64,000 nucleotides of DNA from Saccharopolyspora gloriosae (GTDB lineage: Bacteria; Actinomycetota; Actinomycetes; Mycobacteriales; Pseudonocardiaceae), in assembly GCF_022828475.1 (NCBI RefSeq), contig NZ_CP059557.1, positions 868,001-932,000 on the forward strand, given 5' to 3'. Position 1 is the stretch's first letter, and each line of letters opens with the position of its first letter. The notes below the pieces were generated by a model, which had not been told where the DNA came from, did no database searches, and was given only the letters and a program-made list of their open reading frames with translations. A program made the position numbers and the translations under genes. Below are positions 17,033-26,255 of this stretch, piece after piece.

Positions 17033-17185
17033 ATGTCGAAGGAGTCGGTGTCCTGGGCGGTCGCGGTGGCCGCGTTGATCGGCGTCGTCCTGGTGGTGAT
17101 GTCCGGCGGCGAACCGAACGAACCCCGCCGAGTTGAGCTCACCGGCGAACCGATGACAACACCAACGGACATCACCTGGCCGTAG
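17033..17185 (+). CDS. Small single-pass membrane protein (50 residues)
   Basis: The ATG at 17033 follows a strong purine run (CGAGGGGGGCGC). The product has a hydrophobic helix, AVAVAALIGVVLVVM, spanning about residues 8-23, and a short polar Pro/Thr tail. It resembles the minimal membrane proteins common beside actinobacterial accessory genes; no family is recognised. The good ribosome-binding site and codon use support a real gene. Confidence 0.55.
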   Translation: MSKESVSWAVAVAALIGVVLVVMSGGEPNEPRRVELTGEPMTTPTDITWP

Positions 17186-17244
17186 CCGATCTTCGTCTTG
17201 TCAGCGGCGCAGCCGACGAGCAGCGACCACCAGAGCAACGGGAA

Positions 17245-17356
17245 CCACCGGCGGGTTCCCAGGTGTCTTCTCGCGAAGACGGCGATTTCCCTCGTCGCGG
17301 AGCCGCCACTGGGGAAATCGATCCGCGGCGAGAAGACACCTGAGGTTCCGCTACCC
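17245..17356. repeat. Palindromic element copy 2 (arm class GTGTCTTCTC)
   Basis: Arms CAGGTGTCTTCTCGC (17260-17274) and its complement (17328-17342) pair over 15 bp. The orientation is reversed relative to copy 1 (CCACCGGCGGG at left, GGTTCCGCTACCC at right). On its CCACCGG side lies a CTTGTCAGCGGC...GCCGACGAG hairpin relic at 17197-17220 instead of an array. It sits between two convergent genes. Confidence 0.88.
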
Positions 17357-17384
17357 GGCCCCTCAGCGAGCAGGGGGCGGGCCG

Positions 17385-18883
17385 TCACGCCCAGTCGAAA
17401 GTCTTGGTGACCGCCTTCTGCCACTGGGAGTACTCGTGGGCACGGCGTTCCTCCGGCATGACCGGGTCCCACTGCTTGTCCTTCGCCCAGTTGGAGCGGA
17501 TGTCGTCCTCACCGGCCCAGAAGCCGACGGCGAGTCCGGCGGCGTAGGCGGCGCCGAGCGCGGTGGTCTCGCTGACCGTCGGCCGGATCACCGGTACGTC
17601 GAGGATGTCGGCCTGGAACTGCATCAGCAGTTCGTTGCCGACCATGCCGCCGTCGACCTTCAGCGACTTCAACGGCACTCCGGAGTCGGCGTTCATGGCC
17701 TCGATGACCTCGCGGGTCTGGAACGCCGTGGACTCCAGCACCGCGCGGGCCAGGTGACCGCGGTTCACGAACCGGGTGAGACCGACGATGGCGCCGCGCG
17801 CGTCGGAACGCCAGTGCGGCGCGAACAGGCCGGAGAACGCGGGCACGAAGTAGGCGCCGCCGTTGTCCTCGACGGTGCGCGCGATCTGCTCGATCTCGGG
17901 GGCGGTGCCGATCAGCCCGAGGTTGTCCCGCAGCCACTGCACCAGCGAGCCGGTGACCGCGATGGAACCTTCCAAGCAGTACACCGTGTCGTTCGAGCCG
18001 ATCTTGTAGCCGACGGTGGTGAGCAGCCCGTTCTGGCTCAGGACCGGCTCGGTTCCGGTGTTGAGCAGCAGGAAGTTGCCGGTGCCGTAGGTGTTCTTGG
18101 CTTCGCCGGGCGCCAGGCAGGCCTGGCCGAACGTGGCGGCCTGCTGGTCCCGAGGATCCCGGCGATGGGCAGCCCGCCGAACACGCCGCGTTCCCGGAAG
18201 TGCCCGTAGACCTCGGAGGACGAACGGATCTCCGGCAGCATCGAGGTCGGCACGCCGATCTGGCGGCAGATGTCCTCATCCCATTCCAGCTTCTCCAGGT
18301 CCATCAGCAGGGTCCGGGAGGCGTTGGTGGGGTCGGTGACGTGCAGGCCGCCGTCGGTGCCACCGGTGCTGTTCCACAGCACCCAGGTGTCCATGTTGCC
18401 GAACAGCAGCTCGCCCTTCTCGGCACGGGCGCGCACGCCGTCGACGTTGTCCAGGATCCAGCGGATCTTGGTGCCGGAGAAGTACGGCGAGAGGGTCAAG
18501 CCGGTCGTGGCGTGGAAGCGGTTCTGCCCGCCGTCCTCCGCGAGCTCGCTGACGATGGTGTCGGTGCGGGTGTCCTGCCAGACGATGGCGTTGTAGACCG
18601 GCTTGCCGGTGGTCTTGTCCCACACCACGGTCGTCTCGCGCTGGTTGGTGATGCCGACCGCGGCGATCTCGGAGGTCACCAGGTCGGCTTTGGCCAGGGC
18701 GCCCGCGCACACCTGGCGGGTGTTGCTCCAGATCTCCTCCGGGTCGTGTTCGACCCAGCCCGCCTTCGGGAAGATCTGCCGGTGTTCGACCTGGTCGACG
18801 GCCACCACCCGTCCGCTGTGGTCGAAGATCATGCAGCGGGTGGAGGTGGTGCCCTGGTCGATCGCGGCGACGTAGGAGGCCAT
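17385..18883 (-). pseudogene. glpK: Glycerol kinase GlpK, reading frame interrupted once
   Basis: The N-terminal 240 residues ([24 protein letters not shown] onward, with the DQGTTSTR phosphate-binding motif) and the C-terminal 200 residues ([23 protein letters not shown] onward) are both clear GlpK, but lie in different frames. At 18149-18151 the complement reads CTCGGGACCAGCAG where one more G would restore [16 protein letters not shown]. With that base restored, the protein has the normal length of about 500 residues. GlpK phosphorylates glycerol to glycerol-3-phosphate in the cytoplasm and is encoded after glpF. A one-base run-length error in the sequence is likelier than true inactivation in an otherwise complete glp locus. 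Confidence 0.88.
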
Positions 18884-19018
18884 GATGTCGTCCTTTTCGA
18901 TGGATTCCGAGATGTGCGTGCTGCGCCTGGGGTGAGTGTCACCCGCGCGGCCCCGCCGGGCAGCCTCCCGACGCCACCTGCGGTGCGCCGTTCGGCCGCT
19001 TTGCGGGCATCAGGCGGC

Positions 19019-19762
19019 TCAGGTCGCGGGAAGCACCGCTGTCAGGGCGCCCGCGAGCACACCACCGATGATCGGGCCGGCGACCGGGATCCACGCGTAA
19101 CCCCAGTCAGCGGAGCCCTTGCCGCGGATCGGCAGCAGCGCGTAGGCGATGCGCGGGCCGAGGTCGCGGGCCGGGTTGATCGCGTACCCGGTGGGGCCGC
19201 CCAGCGACGCGCCGATGCCGATGACGATGAACGCGACCGCCGCGTAGCCGAGCGCGTCATTGCCGAAGCTGAAGGCGCCGTCGTCACCGCGCCCGGAACC
19301 GGGCGTCTGGATGATCCACAGCACCAGCACGAAAGTGCCGATGATCTCGGTGACCAGGTTCCACGGGCTGTTGCGCACGGTGGGGCCGGTGCTGAAGATC
19401 CCGAGGGTGCCCGCGGGTTCGTCGTGGGTGTCGAACTGGAGCTTGTAAGCCGCCCAGCACAGCGTCGCGCCGATCGTGCCGCCGAGAAGCTGTGCGACGA
19501 GGTAGACCGGCACCTGGCTCCACGCGACCTGCCCGTTCACGGCGAGGCCCAGCGTGACGGCGGGGTTGATGTGCGCCCCCGCCGGTTCGGCGATGCTGGC
19601 GCCGGCGAACACCGCGAAGCCCCAGCCGAAGTTCACCAGGAGCCAGCCGCCGTTGTTGCCCAGCGTTTTTCGCAAGGTCACGTTGGCGACCACGCCGCAC
19701 CCCATCAGGGTCAGCACGGCCGTTCCCATCAATTCCCAGAGGAAGATCTCACCCAGACTCAT
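19019..19762 (-). CDS. glpF: Glycerol facilitator GlpF (MIP family aquaglyceroporin)
   Basis: This 247-residue membrane channel has six hydrophobic helices and both half-helix selectivity motifs, HINPAVTLGLA (first NPA) and AINPARDLGPR (second NPA with the Asp typical of glycerol-conducting members). ATG 19762 (MSLGEIFLWE) is chosen because GAGGGGAC lies just upstream; an in-frame start at 19807 adds an unlikely basic extension. It is followed by glpK with a 135-base gap, giving a glpFK transcript read away from glpR. Confidence 0.92.
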   Translation of the reverse strand: MSLGEIFLWELMGTAVLTLMGCGVVANVTLRKTLGNNGGWLLVNFGWGFAVFAGASIAEPAGAHINPAVTLGLAVNGQVAWSQVPVYLVAQLLGGTIGATLCWAAYKLQFDTHDEPAGTLGIFSTGPTVRNSPWNLVTEIIGTFVLVLWIIQTPGSGRGDDGAFSFGNDALGYAAVAFIVIGIGASLGGPTGYAINPARDLGPRIAYALLPIRGKGSADWGYAWIPVAGPIIGGVLAGALTAVLPAT

Positions 19763-20011
19763 CAGGGTCCCCTCGTCGCGGCGCCATCGGCGCGGTCGGG
19801 TGTGCATTGATCGTCCGACATGCGGATAGCGCGGGAAGGCGCGTCGCGATCGCTCGTGCGGGGTGGTCGCGGCGGGCCTGGCGAGGGCGCCGGATCACGG
19901 GTCGACGGCTGGCGACGCCGAATGTTGCGGGCGTGGGCACGTCGACCTCCTCCGTTGGAGCCGCTCCGGCGGCCGGACCGCGCCGGAGAACACGGTCACA
20001 TTAGGCTTGTG

Positions 20012-20048
20012 AAAACAAACATTGCAATAGCTTTGCGATGGTGTTTTT
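20012..20048. promoter_or_regulatory. Imperfect inverted repeat, candidate GlpR operator
   Basis: AAAACAAACATTGC (20012-20025) and GCGATGGTGTTTTT (20035-20048) form an imperfect inverted repeat in an unusually AT-rich island between glpF and glpR. Its position between the divergent units fits a GlpR site controlling both. The remainder of 19763-20184 must carry the two promoters; none is distinct. Confidence 0.45.
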
Positions 20049-20184
20049 ATCGCGATGTACGGTGAAGCCGGAATCGCTGGTGTCCGTGCGGCGAGGCACG
20101 ACCGTCGTGCAGGGGTTCGGCTAGGAAGATGGGCATCCCATGGTGGAAGTCCCCGCAGGGGATACGGCGGTGAGGGGGACGACG

Positions 20185-21066
20185 ATGTCCGCTACGTCCG
20201 GTCGGCGCCCGTCCGGAAAGCAGCAGGACCGGCGACGCCGGATCACCGAGCTGGTGATGGCCGAAGGCTCGCTGCGCATTGACGACTTGGTCGCGACCGT
20301 AGGCGCCAGCGCCATGACCGTGTACCGGGATTTGGCCGATCTGGAATCGCAAGGCCTCGTGCACCGCAACCGCGGCTACGTCTCCGCGGCGTCCTCGCTG
20401 CTCTACGAGGCGGCCTCGGAATACCGGATGCAGCAGAACGAGGCGGAGAAGGACGAGCTCGCGGCCGCCGCGGCCGAGCTGATCGAACCGGGCCAGGCCC
20501 TGGTGCTCGACGACTCGACCACCGGCGTCTACCTGGCTCGGCGGCTGCCGGAGCGCGCGCCGCTGACCGTGGTGACGAACCATCGAGGGGTGTTCGGTGA
20601 ACTTGCCGCGCACCAAGGCGTGCACCTGATCTCCATCGGCGGCGACTACCTGCCCTGGGCCGACGCGTTCGTCGGCGGCATGGCGCTGGACGCGCTGCGC
20701 GGACTGCGGGTGGACCTCGCGGTCATGTCCGTATCGGCGGTCACCGACGGCATCTGCTGCTACCCGCAGCAGGAGATGGTGCAGATCAAGAAGGCGATGC
20801 TGGCCGCGGCCAGCCGCCGGGTGCTCTACGTGGACCACACGAAGTTCCGCAGGCGCGCGCTGCACACGGTCGCGCCCGCGGAGGAGTTCGACATGGTGAT
20901 CGTCGATTCGGCGACGCCGGACGCCGAGATCGAGGTCCTCGTGCAACGGGGAGCGACGGTCCGGCGTACCGGCGAGATTCACCCGGAAACATCGAAGAAG
21001 GACCTGGCCACAACAGGTCCGAGCAGCAATGGCGCGGCAGGCGTGCAAGGCGCAGGCCGGGCATGA
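20185..21066 (+). CDS. glpR: DeoR family regulator of glycerol metabolism (GlpR-like)
   Basis: This 293-residue regulator has an N-terminal DeoR helix-turn-helix (LRIDDLVATVGASAMTVYRDLADLESQGL) and a sugar-phosphate sensor domain with VLDDSTTGVYLARRL, TVVTNH and YVDHTKFRRRALH. The ATG at 20185 follows GTGAGGGGGACG. Located between glpFK and glpD, it is very probably the glycerol-3-phosphate-responsive repressor of all three units. It shares domain layout with the DeoR protein at 9.8-10.5 kb. The last 25 residues are low complexity. Confidence 0.85.
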   Translation: MSATSGRRPSGKQQDRRRRITELVMAEGSLRIDDLVATVGASAMTVYRDLADLESQGLVHRNRGYVSAASSLLYEAASEYRMQQNEAEKDELAAAAAELIEPGQALVLDDSTTGVYLARRLPERAPLTVVTNHRGVFGELAAHQGVHLISIGGDYLPWADAFVGGMALDALRGLRVDLAVMSVSAVTDGICCYPQQEMVQIKKAMLAAASRRVLYVDHTKFRRRALHTVAPAEEFDMVIVDSATPDAEIEVLVQRGATVRRTGEIHPETSKKDLATTGPSSNGAAGVQGAGRA

Positions 21067-21136
21067 TGACCACCGCGGAACGTGCCGACGGGGCACGGGT
21101 CGGCGGTGATCGAGATTCGAGCGAGGAGGACGCCAG

Positions 21137-22912
21137 GTGTCCCACGACGAGAAGTCATCCGCAACGACCGGTGCCACCGACGACACCCGTGCCTCGGAAG
21201 AGGCCTACGGCAGGCTCGGCCCGGGCGACCGTGAACGCAACTGGCGGCGGCTGGGGTCGGAGGAATTCGACGTCGTCGTGATCGGCGGCGGAGTCACCGG
21301 CGCCGGCGCCGCACTGGACGCCGCCACCCGCGGCCTGCGGGTAGCCCTCGTGGAGGCGCGAGACCTGGCGGCGGGCACGTCCAGCCGCTCCAGCAAGTTG
21401 TTCCACGGTGGCCTGCGCTACCTGGAGCAGCTGGAGTTCTCACTGGTCCGCGAGGCCCTGCGGGAACGCGAGCTGATGCTCACCCGGATCGCTCCGCACC
21501 TGGTCAAGCCGGTGCCGTTCCTGTACCCGCTGACCCGCCGGGTGTGGGAACGCCCGTACACCGCGGCCGGGCTGCTGATGTACGACACGATGGGCGGCGC
21601 CCGCTCGGTCCCGGGGCAGAAGCACCTGTCGCGGGCCGGCGCGCTGCGCATGGTGCCCGCGCTGAAGCGGGACGCGCTGATCGGCGGCATCCGGTACTAC
21701 GACGCGCAGTCCGACGACGCGCGCCACACCATGACCGTGGCCCGCACCGCCGCCCGCTACGGCGCGGTCGTGGCGACGTCCACCCAGGTCACCGGGTTCC
21801 TGCGGGAGGCCGACCGGGTCGCGGGCGTCCAGCTGCGCGATGTGGAGACCGGCGAAGAGACCGAGGTCCGCGCGCAGACCGTGATCAACGCGACCGGCGT
21901 GTGGACCGACGAGCTGCAGCGCCTGTCCGGCAGCCGCGGCCGCTTCCGGGTCCGGGCCAGCAAGGGCGTGCACATCGTCGTGCCGCGGGACCGCATCGTC
22001 TCGGAGGCCGGGATGATCCTGCGTACCGAGAAGTCCGTGCTGTTCGTCGTCCCGTGGGGCGGGCACTGGATCGTCGGCACCACCGACACCGACTGGAACC
22101 TGGACTTGGCGCACCCCGCGGCGACCAAGAAGGACATCGACTACATCCTCGAACACGTCAACACCGTGCTGGCCACGCCGCTCAAGCACGACGACATCGA
22201 GGGCGTGTACGCCGGGCTGCGACCGCTGCTGGCGGGCGAGAGCGACGAGAGCTCGAAGTTGTCGCGGGAGCACGCGGTGGCCCGCGTCGCCCCGGGCCTG
22301 GTCGCGATCGCCGGCGGCAAGTACACGACGTACCGGGTGATGGCGGCCGACGCGGTGGACGCGGTGACTCCGGACCTGTCCGGCCGGGTCGCCTCGTCGA
22401 TCACCGACCAGGTGCCGCTGCTCGGCGCCGACGGCTACCACGCGCTGGTGAACCAGGCCGATCAGATCGCGTCCGCGCACGGCGTGCACCCGTACCGGAT
22501 CCGGCACCTGCTGGACCGCTACGGCTCGCAGGTGCACGAGGTCCTGGCCCCCACCGTGGACCGGCCCGAGCTGCTCAAGCCGGTGCCGGGCGCGTCGGCC
22601 TACCTGCAGGCCGAGGTCGTGTACGCCTGCACCCACGAGGGCGCGCTGCACTTGGAGGACGTGCTGACGCGGCGCACCCGCATCTCCATCGAGTACCCGC
22701 ACCGCGGCGTCGAGTCGGCGGACGCGGTGGCGAGGCTGATGGCGGAGGTGCTGGGCTGGGACGAGGCGCGCATCGCCCGCGAGGTCGAGGTGTACAGCGC
22801 GCGGGTCGAGGCGGAGCGGGACTCGCAGACGCAGCCCGACGACGAGGCGGCGGACGCGAAGCGCTCGGCGGCACCGGAAGCCCGCGCAGAACTAACCGAA
22901 CCGATCGCCTGA
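21137..22912 (+). CDS. glpD: Glycerol-3-phosphate dehydrogenase GlpD (FAD-dependent)
   Basis: This 591-residue enzyme begins at GTG 21137, nine bases after AGGAGG. It has the FAD dinucleotide motif VVVIGGGVTGAGAALDA (about residues 48-64), the AAGTSSRSSKLFHGGLRYLE motif, VVPWGGHWIVGTTDTDW and the C-terminal GlpD domain. It oxidises glycerol-3-phosphate to dihydroxyacetone phosphate and feeds electrons to the respiratory quinone pool at the membrane. It lies 70 bases after glpR on the same strand. The last ~40 residues are charged and not conserved. Confidence 0.95.
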   Translation: MSHDEKSSATTGATDDTRASEEAYGRLGPGDRERNWRRLGSEEFDVVVIGGGVTGAGAALDAATRGLRVALVEARDLAAGTSSRSSKLFHGGLRYLEQLEFSLVREALRERELMLTRIAPHLVKPVPFLYPLTRRVWERPYTAAGLLMYDTMGGARSVPGQKHLSRAGALRMVPALKRDALIGGIRYYDAQSDDARHTMTVARTAARYGAVVATSTQVTGFLREADRVAGVQLRDVETGEETEVRAQTVINATGVWTDELQRLSGSRGRFRVRASKGVHIVVPRDRIVSEAGMILRTEKSVLFVVPWGGHWIVGTTDTDWNLDLAHPAATKKDIDYILEHVNTVLATPLKHDDIEGVYAGLRPLLAGESDESSKLSREHAVARVAPGLVAIAGGKYTTYRVMAADAVDAVTPDLSGRVASSITDQVPLLGADGYHALVNQADQIASAHGVHPYRIRHLLDRYGSQVHEVLAPTVDRPELLKPVPGASAYLQAEVVYACTHEGALHLEDVLTRRTRISIEYPHRGVESADAVARLMAEVLGWDEARIAREVEVYSARVEAERDSQTQPDDEAADAKRSAAPEARAELTEPIA

Positions 22913-22950
22913 GTCGTGTCCTCTCGGAACGACCTGCGTAGGTGACCGGA

Positions 22951-23057
22951 TAGCGGAACCTCGGCGGCTTCCTCGCTGCGGGATCGATTTCTCATGTAGC
23001 CCGCTGCACGGCGAAATCGCCGTCCTCGCGGGGAAGCCGCTGGGAACCCGCCGGTGG
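22951..23057. repeat. Palindromic element copy 3 (diverged arms)
   Basis: This is a diverged copy whose conserved arm is GCGGCTTCC (22964-22972) with GGAAGCCGC (23032-23040), flanked by the usual AGCGGAACCTC and AACCCGCCGGTGG ends. The inner T-run stem of other copies is replaced by GATTTC/GAAATC. It sits between convergent glpD and espG. A GGCTTCGCC hairpin relic follows at 23090-23102. Confidence 0.8.
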
Positions 23058-23184
23058 CCGGCTTGTTTTGGCCGGTCACTGCTCACCGGCTTCGCCGCTG
23101 ACAGGAGAGATCGAAAGATCGTTCGAGCCGGACTCGTGAAGCGGGCCGTTCGTCCTTTGGGGACGGGCGGTCCGCTTTGTTCGG

Positions 23185-23997
23185 TCAGGTGAGGTCCGTG
23201 AGCAGTTCTTCGACGTGGGCGATCATGCGGCGGGAGTCCGCGGGGGCGATCGTGCTCCAGGAGTCGCCGGAGGGGGAGTCGCGGCGCAACTGCGCGTAGC
23301 GGCCGTGGGGAGTGTCGAAGAACCCGACCACCCGTTGCGCCCGCACCCGGCGGCCCAGCCGATCCCGCGCAGCGGCGCCGAACTGTCCGCGCGCGCCCGC
23401 TTCGCGGACCATCGACGTCAGAATCTCCGCGTCGTCGCCGCGCACGCCGCGGCGCACCAGTTCTCCTTCCAGCGCCTCGGTGTTCCCGCCGGTCCCGGCG
23501 GCGGCCGCGTCCAAGTCCGCGCTGCGCACCGTCACCGATCGTCCCGGCCCGGCGGCCAGGACGGGCAGCACCGAGGTCGCTTCCCGCGGCAATCCCGAGG
23601 CCGACACCGGACGCAAGGTCAGTGCGTCCTCGTCCTTGACGACCAGCACCGCGTCCGCACCGCTGCCGTCCGGAACGCCCGAAGCGGCGAGCACCCGGAC
23701 GCTGCGCTCGAACCACGTTCGCCCGTCCAGTTCGGAAACGGGGTGGGCGAGCAGCCGCAACATCCGCTCCAGCGCCGGATCAAGATCCCGGCGATCGCCG
23801 AGCCGTCGCGCGCCCAGCGCCTGCCACACGGAGTCCGCGAGCTCGGCCCGCTCGGACCAGGTGCGGCCCGGCGACGGAACTCGCAGCACCAGCGGCATCG
23901 TGTCCAGTCCCAAGTGCTCGGTGAGCACGTCGAACTCCAACGCGGACAGCCGAACCGGGGCCTGGCCCGCCCCCGCGAGGGCGGCGCCGTCGATCAT
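23185..23997 (-). CDS. ESX secretion-associated protein EspG family
   Basis: This 270-residue protein starts MIDGAALAGAG with its ATG overlapping the stop of the PPE-like gene (ATGA). It has the EspG-family layout: an N-terminal VRLSALEFDVLTEHLGL segment, a central alternating beta region and QRVVGFFDTPHGRYAQLRRDS near the C-terminus. EspG proteins are cytosolic chaperones that bind PE-PPE pairs for type VII secretion. Here the overlap with PPE and PE-like genes supports that role. No ESX core ATPase or membrane gene is in the window. Confidence 0.82.
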   Translation of the reverse strand: MIDGAALAGAGQAPVRLSALEFDVLTEHLGLDTMPLVLRVPSPGRTWSERAELADSVWQALGARRLGDRRDLDPALERMLRLLAHPVSELDGRTWFERSVRVLAASGVPDGSGADAVLVVKDEDALTLRPVSASGLPREATSVLPVLAAGPGRSVTVRSADLDAAAAGTGGNTEALEGELVRRGVRGDDAEILTSMVREAGARGQFGAAARDRLGRRVRAQRVVGFFDTPHGRYAQLRRDSPSGDSWSTIAPADSRRMIAHVEELLTDLT

Positions 23998-24899
23998 TGG
24001 CCGGGGTCCCCGCCGATGACCGGGCGGGACAGGGTCTGCGGTTCGTCGAAGAATCCGTTGCCGTTGCCGACCTGTTCGGTCACCGTGCGGTCCACCGAGT
24101 CGTCCTCGCGCCGCCGTGCGCGGCCGCCGCCGGAACCGCCGGAACCGCCGGAACGGCCGGAACCGCCGGAACCGGTCGGCTGAGTCCGGCCGCGTTCGCT
24201 CCCGCGCCCGGCGGTGCCGCGCCCGGACTGCCTGCGGGAGGAGCTCTGCACGCCTGCGACGGAACCCGTCCCGCCGCGCGGAGCGGGCACCGGCGTGCCG
24301 CCCCAGCTGATGGTGATCCCCGGCTGCTGCCACGTCTTCGGGGCGCCGGGGCTGGTGGTGGGGCCGTCGACGACGACCTGCGGCGGCGGCGTGAACGAGG
24401 CCAGCGAGGTCGTGTTGGCCTGGGTGGAGGACTCGTAGGTCCGCATCACCTCGAACGCGCGCTGCTCCGCGGCGTTCTGCTTCGCCTCCTGCACCTCGTA
24501 GTCGGTCTGCCCGCCGAACAAGTGCACCAGGCCGGTGATCGCGGTACCGGGATCCTCAGTGGTCATCGGCTGCGGCTGCGGCATGTCCGCCCGCGCCTTG
24601 CCGACGAACGCGGCCTGCTGCTCGGTGCGATCCCGCATCAGCTCGGCGGCCTGCTGGGCCTGCAACGCCCAGTCGCCCAGCGGTCGCAGCCCGCCGCGCG
24701 CGTTGTCGGCGGCAGCGCCCTGCCAGCCGGACATGGCGGAGTTCAACGCGGCCGCGAGATCGCCGTCGATGTTGCCGAGGGTCCGGGTCAGTTCGCTCCA
24801 GCGGCGCACCGAATCCGTTGAACCGTCCGCGCCCGGTCCCTGGTGGATCTGCTCGTAGAGTTCTTCGTGGCGGTATCCCTGCCAGCGATGATCGCTCAT
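23994..24899 (-). CDS. PPE-like / WXG-superfamily protein with Gly/Arg-rich tail
   Basis: This 301-residue protein has an N-terminal helical domain (about residues 1-130) with LNSAMSGWQGAAADNARGGLRPL, matching the W-x-G turn of PPE-like type VII substrates. A Pro/Thr-rich middle and a low-complexity Gly/Ser/Arg region (about 215-270, GSGGSGRSGGSGGSGGG) follow. It ends with a short polar tail. It is preceded by a PE-like gene and overlaps espG, forming a PE-PPE-EspG set. The tail could be disordered or a surface linker. Confidence 0.75.
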   Translation of the reverse strand: MSDHRWQGYRHEELYEQIHQGPGADGSTDSVRRWSELTRTLGNIDGDLAAALNSAMSGWQGAAADNARGGLRPLGDWALQAQQAAELMRDRTEQQAAFVGKARADMPQPQPMTTEDPGTAITGLVHLFGGQTDYEVQEAKQNAAEQRAFEVMRTYESSTQANTTSLASFTPPPQVVVDGPTTSPGAPKTWQQPGITISWGGTPVPAPRGGTGSVAGVQSSSRRQSGRGTAGRGSERGRTQPTGSGGSGRSGGSGGSGGGRARRREDDSVDRTVTEQVGNGNGFFDEPQTLSRPVIGGDPGQ

Positions 24900-24930
24900 C
24901 GGGTTCCGCCTCCCGTCGCACCGGTCACGG

Positions 24931-25317
24931 TCAGCACCCTCCCCCGAGGCGCACCGCGTTGACGTCGTCGGTGTCCTGGTAGTGCTGGTTGGCCAGCTGC
25001 AACGACTCCGCGGCCGACTGCAGCTGGTCGCGGTAGCCGCACAGCGCGGTCAGCGCGTCCTGGTCGCCGCCGACGGAGCGCTGGTTGAACTGCTCGGCCG
25101 CGGTGCTGCTGATCGGATCCCCGGCCCACGGCCGGATGCGCAGCTCGGTGATGGCGTGTTCGATCTCGACGCCCACCTGGTCCAGCGAGGACTGTAAGGC
25201 GCTGACGAGGTTCGGAATGGCGGTGGGCTCGACCCGCATCGACCCACCGGCGCCGGGGAGTCCCGGTGGCGCGGTGGAATCCGGCGAGCCGTCCCCCGAC
25301 GGCGAATACAGCGGCAC
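24931..25317 (-). CDS. PE-like small helical type VII secretion protein
   Basis: This 128-residue protein starts at a GTG with GGAGGG eight bases upstream. A flexible N-terminal ~28 residues precede a two-helix region (AIPNLVSALQSSLDQVGVEIEHAI and DQDALTALCGYRDQLQSAAESLQLANQHY) separated by a short turn containing RPWAGDP. This size and helical hairpin match PE/WXG100-type partners of PPE-like proteins. It is followed by the PPE-like gene after 31 bases. Confidence 0.7.
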   Translation of the reverse strand: MPLYSPSGDGSPDSTAPPGLPGAGGSMRVEPTAIPNLVSALQSSLDQVGVEIEHAITELRIRPWAGDPISSTAAEQFNQRSVGGDQDALTALCGYRDQLQSAAESLQLANQHYQDTDDVNAVRLGGGC

Positions 25318-25453
25318 GGGGTTTCCCTCCCACGGGTAAAACGTCCGCGCTCACTCTAATCACTATTCGTCACCGTGGGGAGTGCTCCAAACGCGGTGAG
25401 TATCAACACGGCTGGGCTGATCGGCCGTGCGGCGTTGGCTCTTGCGCGCGGAA

Positions 25454-26203
25454 TCAATCCGTCGGGCGGGGGGTGATCAGTGGCTCCGAGGATTCGGAGG
25501 TGGTGGGTTCCGCGGCGTCGTCGGACGAGGTCGCCGACGTCTCCGAGGTCTCCGGGGCCGGATCGGCCAGCGAGGTCACGGCGTCCTCGGCGACGCGCTG
25601 CGCCCCGGCGCACAGGGCGTCCAGCGGCGGTGCGGGCTGTCCCCCGTCGTCGCGGTAGAGCACGTCGAGGTGTTCGCCTTCGGCGACGTCCACCGCCACG
25701 TTGCAGGACAGGTCCAGGTCCGGCGTCTTGATCACCAGGGCGGGGAAGCCGTGGATCACGACCGGCGTCGCCTGCACCTGCGCAGTGTCGTCGGTCCACA
25801 CGCTCATCGACTCGGTGGTGATCAACGAGAGTCGTGCTCCGACTTTCGCCGTGGTGTTGCGGAAGCTGCAGGTCGGCGCGTCGCCGAAGCCGCCCTCGGT
25901 GTCGGCCAGCGGGTCCCGGTTGAACCCGAGCTGCCCGCGCTGGTCCTCGGTGAGCAGTTCGCAGGGGTCCACATCGGTCATGGACAGCTCGAACGGCCGG
26001 GGCGGCGGGGGCGGCGGAGTGCTCGAAGTGGGGGTGGGCGGCGGCGGGGGGAGCGGAGCGGGAGTCTCCGCGGCGGGCTCGGATCGGAGGAATCCGCATC
26101 CGGAGAGGGTGAGCAGTCCTGCCGCGCACACTCCGCCCAGCCGCACGGCGGACATCCGGCCGCTCCGCGCTGAGGCGGTCCGCGAGCTTTGCATGAGCTT
26201 CAC
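25454..26203 (-). CDS. DUF3558 family lipoprotein
   Basis: This 249-residue exported protein has a lipobox-like LSGC near residue 36 after an arginine-containing signal. A proline-rich stretch follows, then the DUF3558 domain beginning DVDPCELLTEDQRGQLGF and containing paired Cys (CSF, SCNV). DUF3558 proteins are actinobacterial extracytoplasmic lipoproteins of unknown function often found near ESX genes, as here. GTG 26203 gives the longest form; ATG 26194 is an alternative. The C-terminus is a Ser/Thr/Glu-rich tail. Confidence 0.85.
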   Translation of the reverse strand: MKLMQSSRTASARSGRMSAVRLGGVCAAGLLTLSGCGFLRSEPAAETPAPLPPPPPTPTSSTPPPPPPRPFELSMTDVDPCELLTEDQRGQLGFNRDPLADTEGGFGDAPTCSFRNTTAKVGARLSLITTESMSVWTDDTAQVQATPVVIHGFPALVIKTPDLDLSCNVAVDVAEGEHLDVLYRDDGGQPAPPLDALCAGAQRVAEDAVTSLADPAPETSETSATSSDDAAEPTTSESSEPLITPRPTD

Positions 26204-26255
26204 CGTAACGAAAGCGTCGTTGGTCGCGGGTGAACTTCGGGTGTGCCGCGAGTCT

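Noticed and set aside
16699-17472. Long - strand frame opposite the acetyltransferase
   Set aside because: It is a shadow of the acetyltransferase and of a palindromic repeat, without domain signal.
18200-19810. A 536-codon + strand frame across glpK and glpF
   Set aside because: It is the mirror of the glp genes (histidine-, valine- and aspartate-rich shadow sequence) with no ribosome-binding site; glpK and glpF on the - strand are unmistakable.
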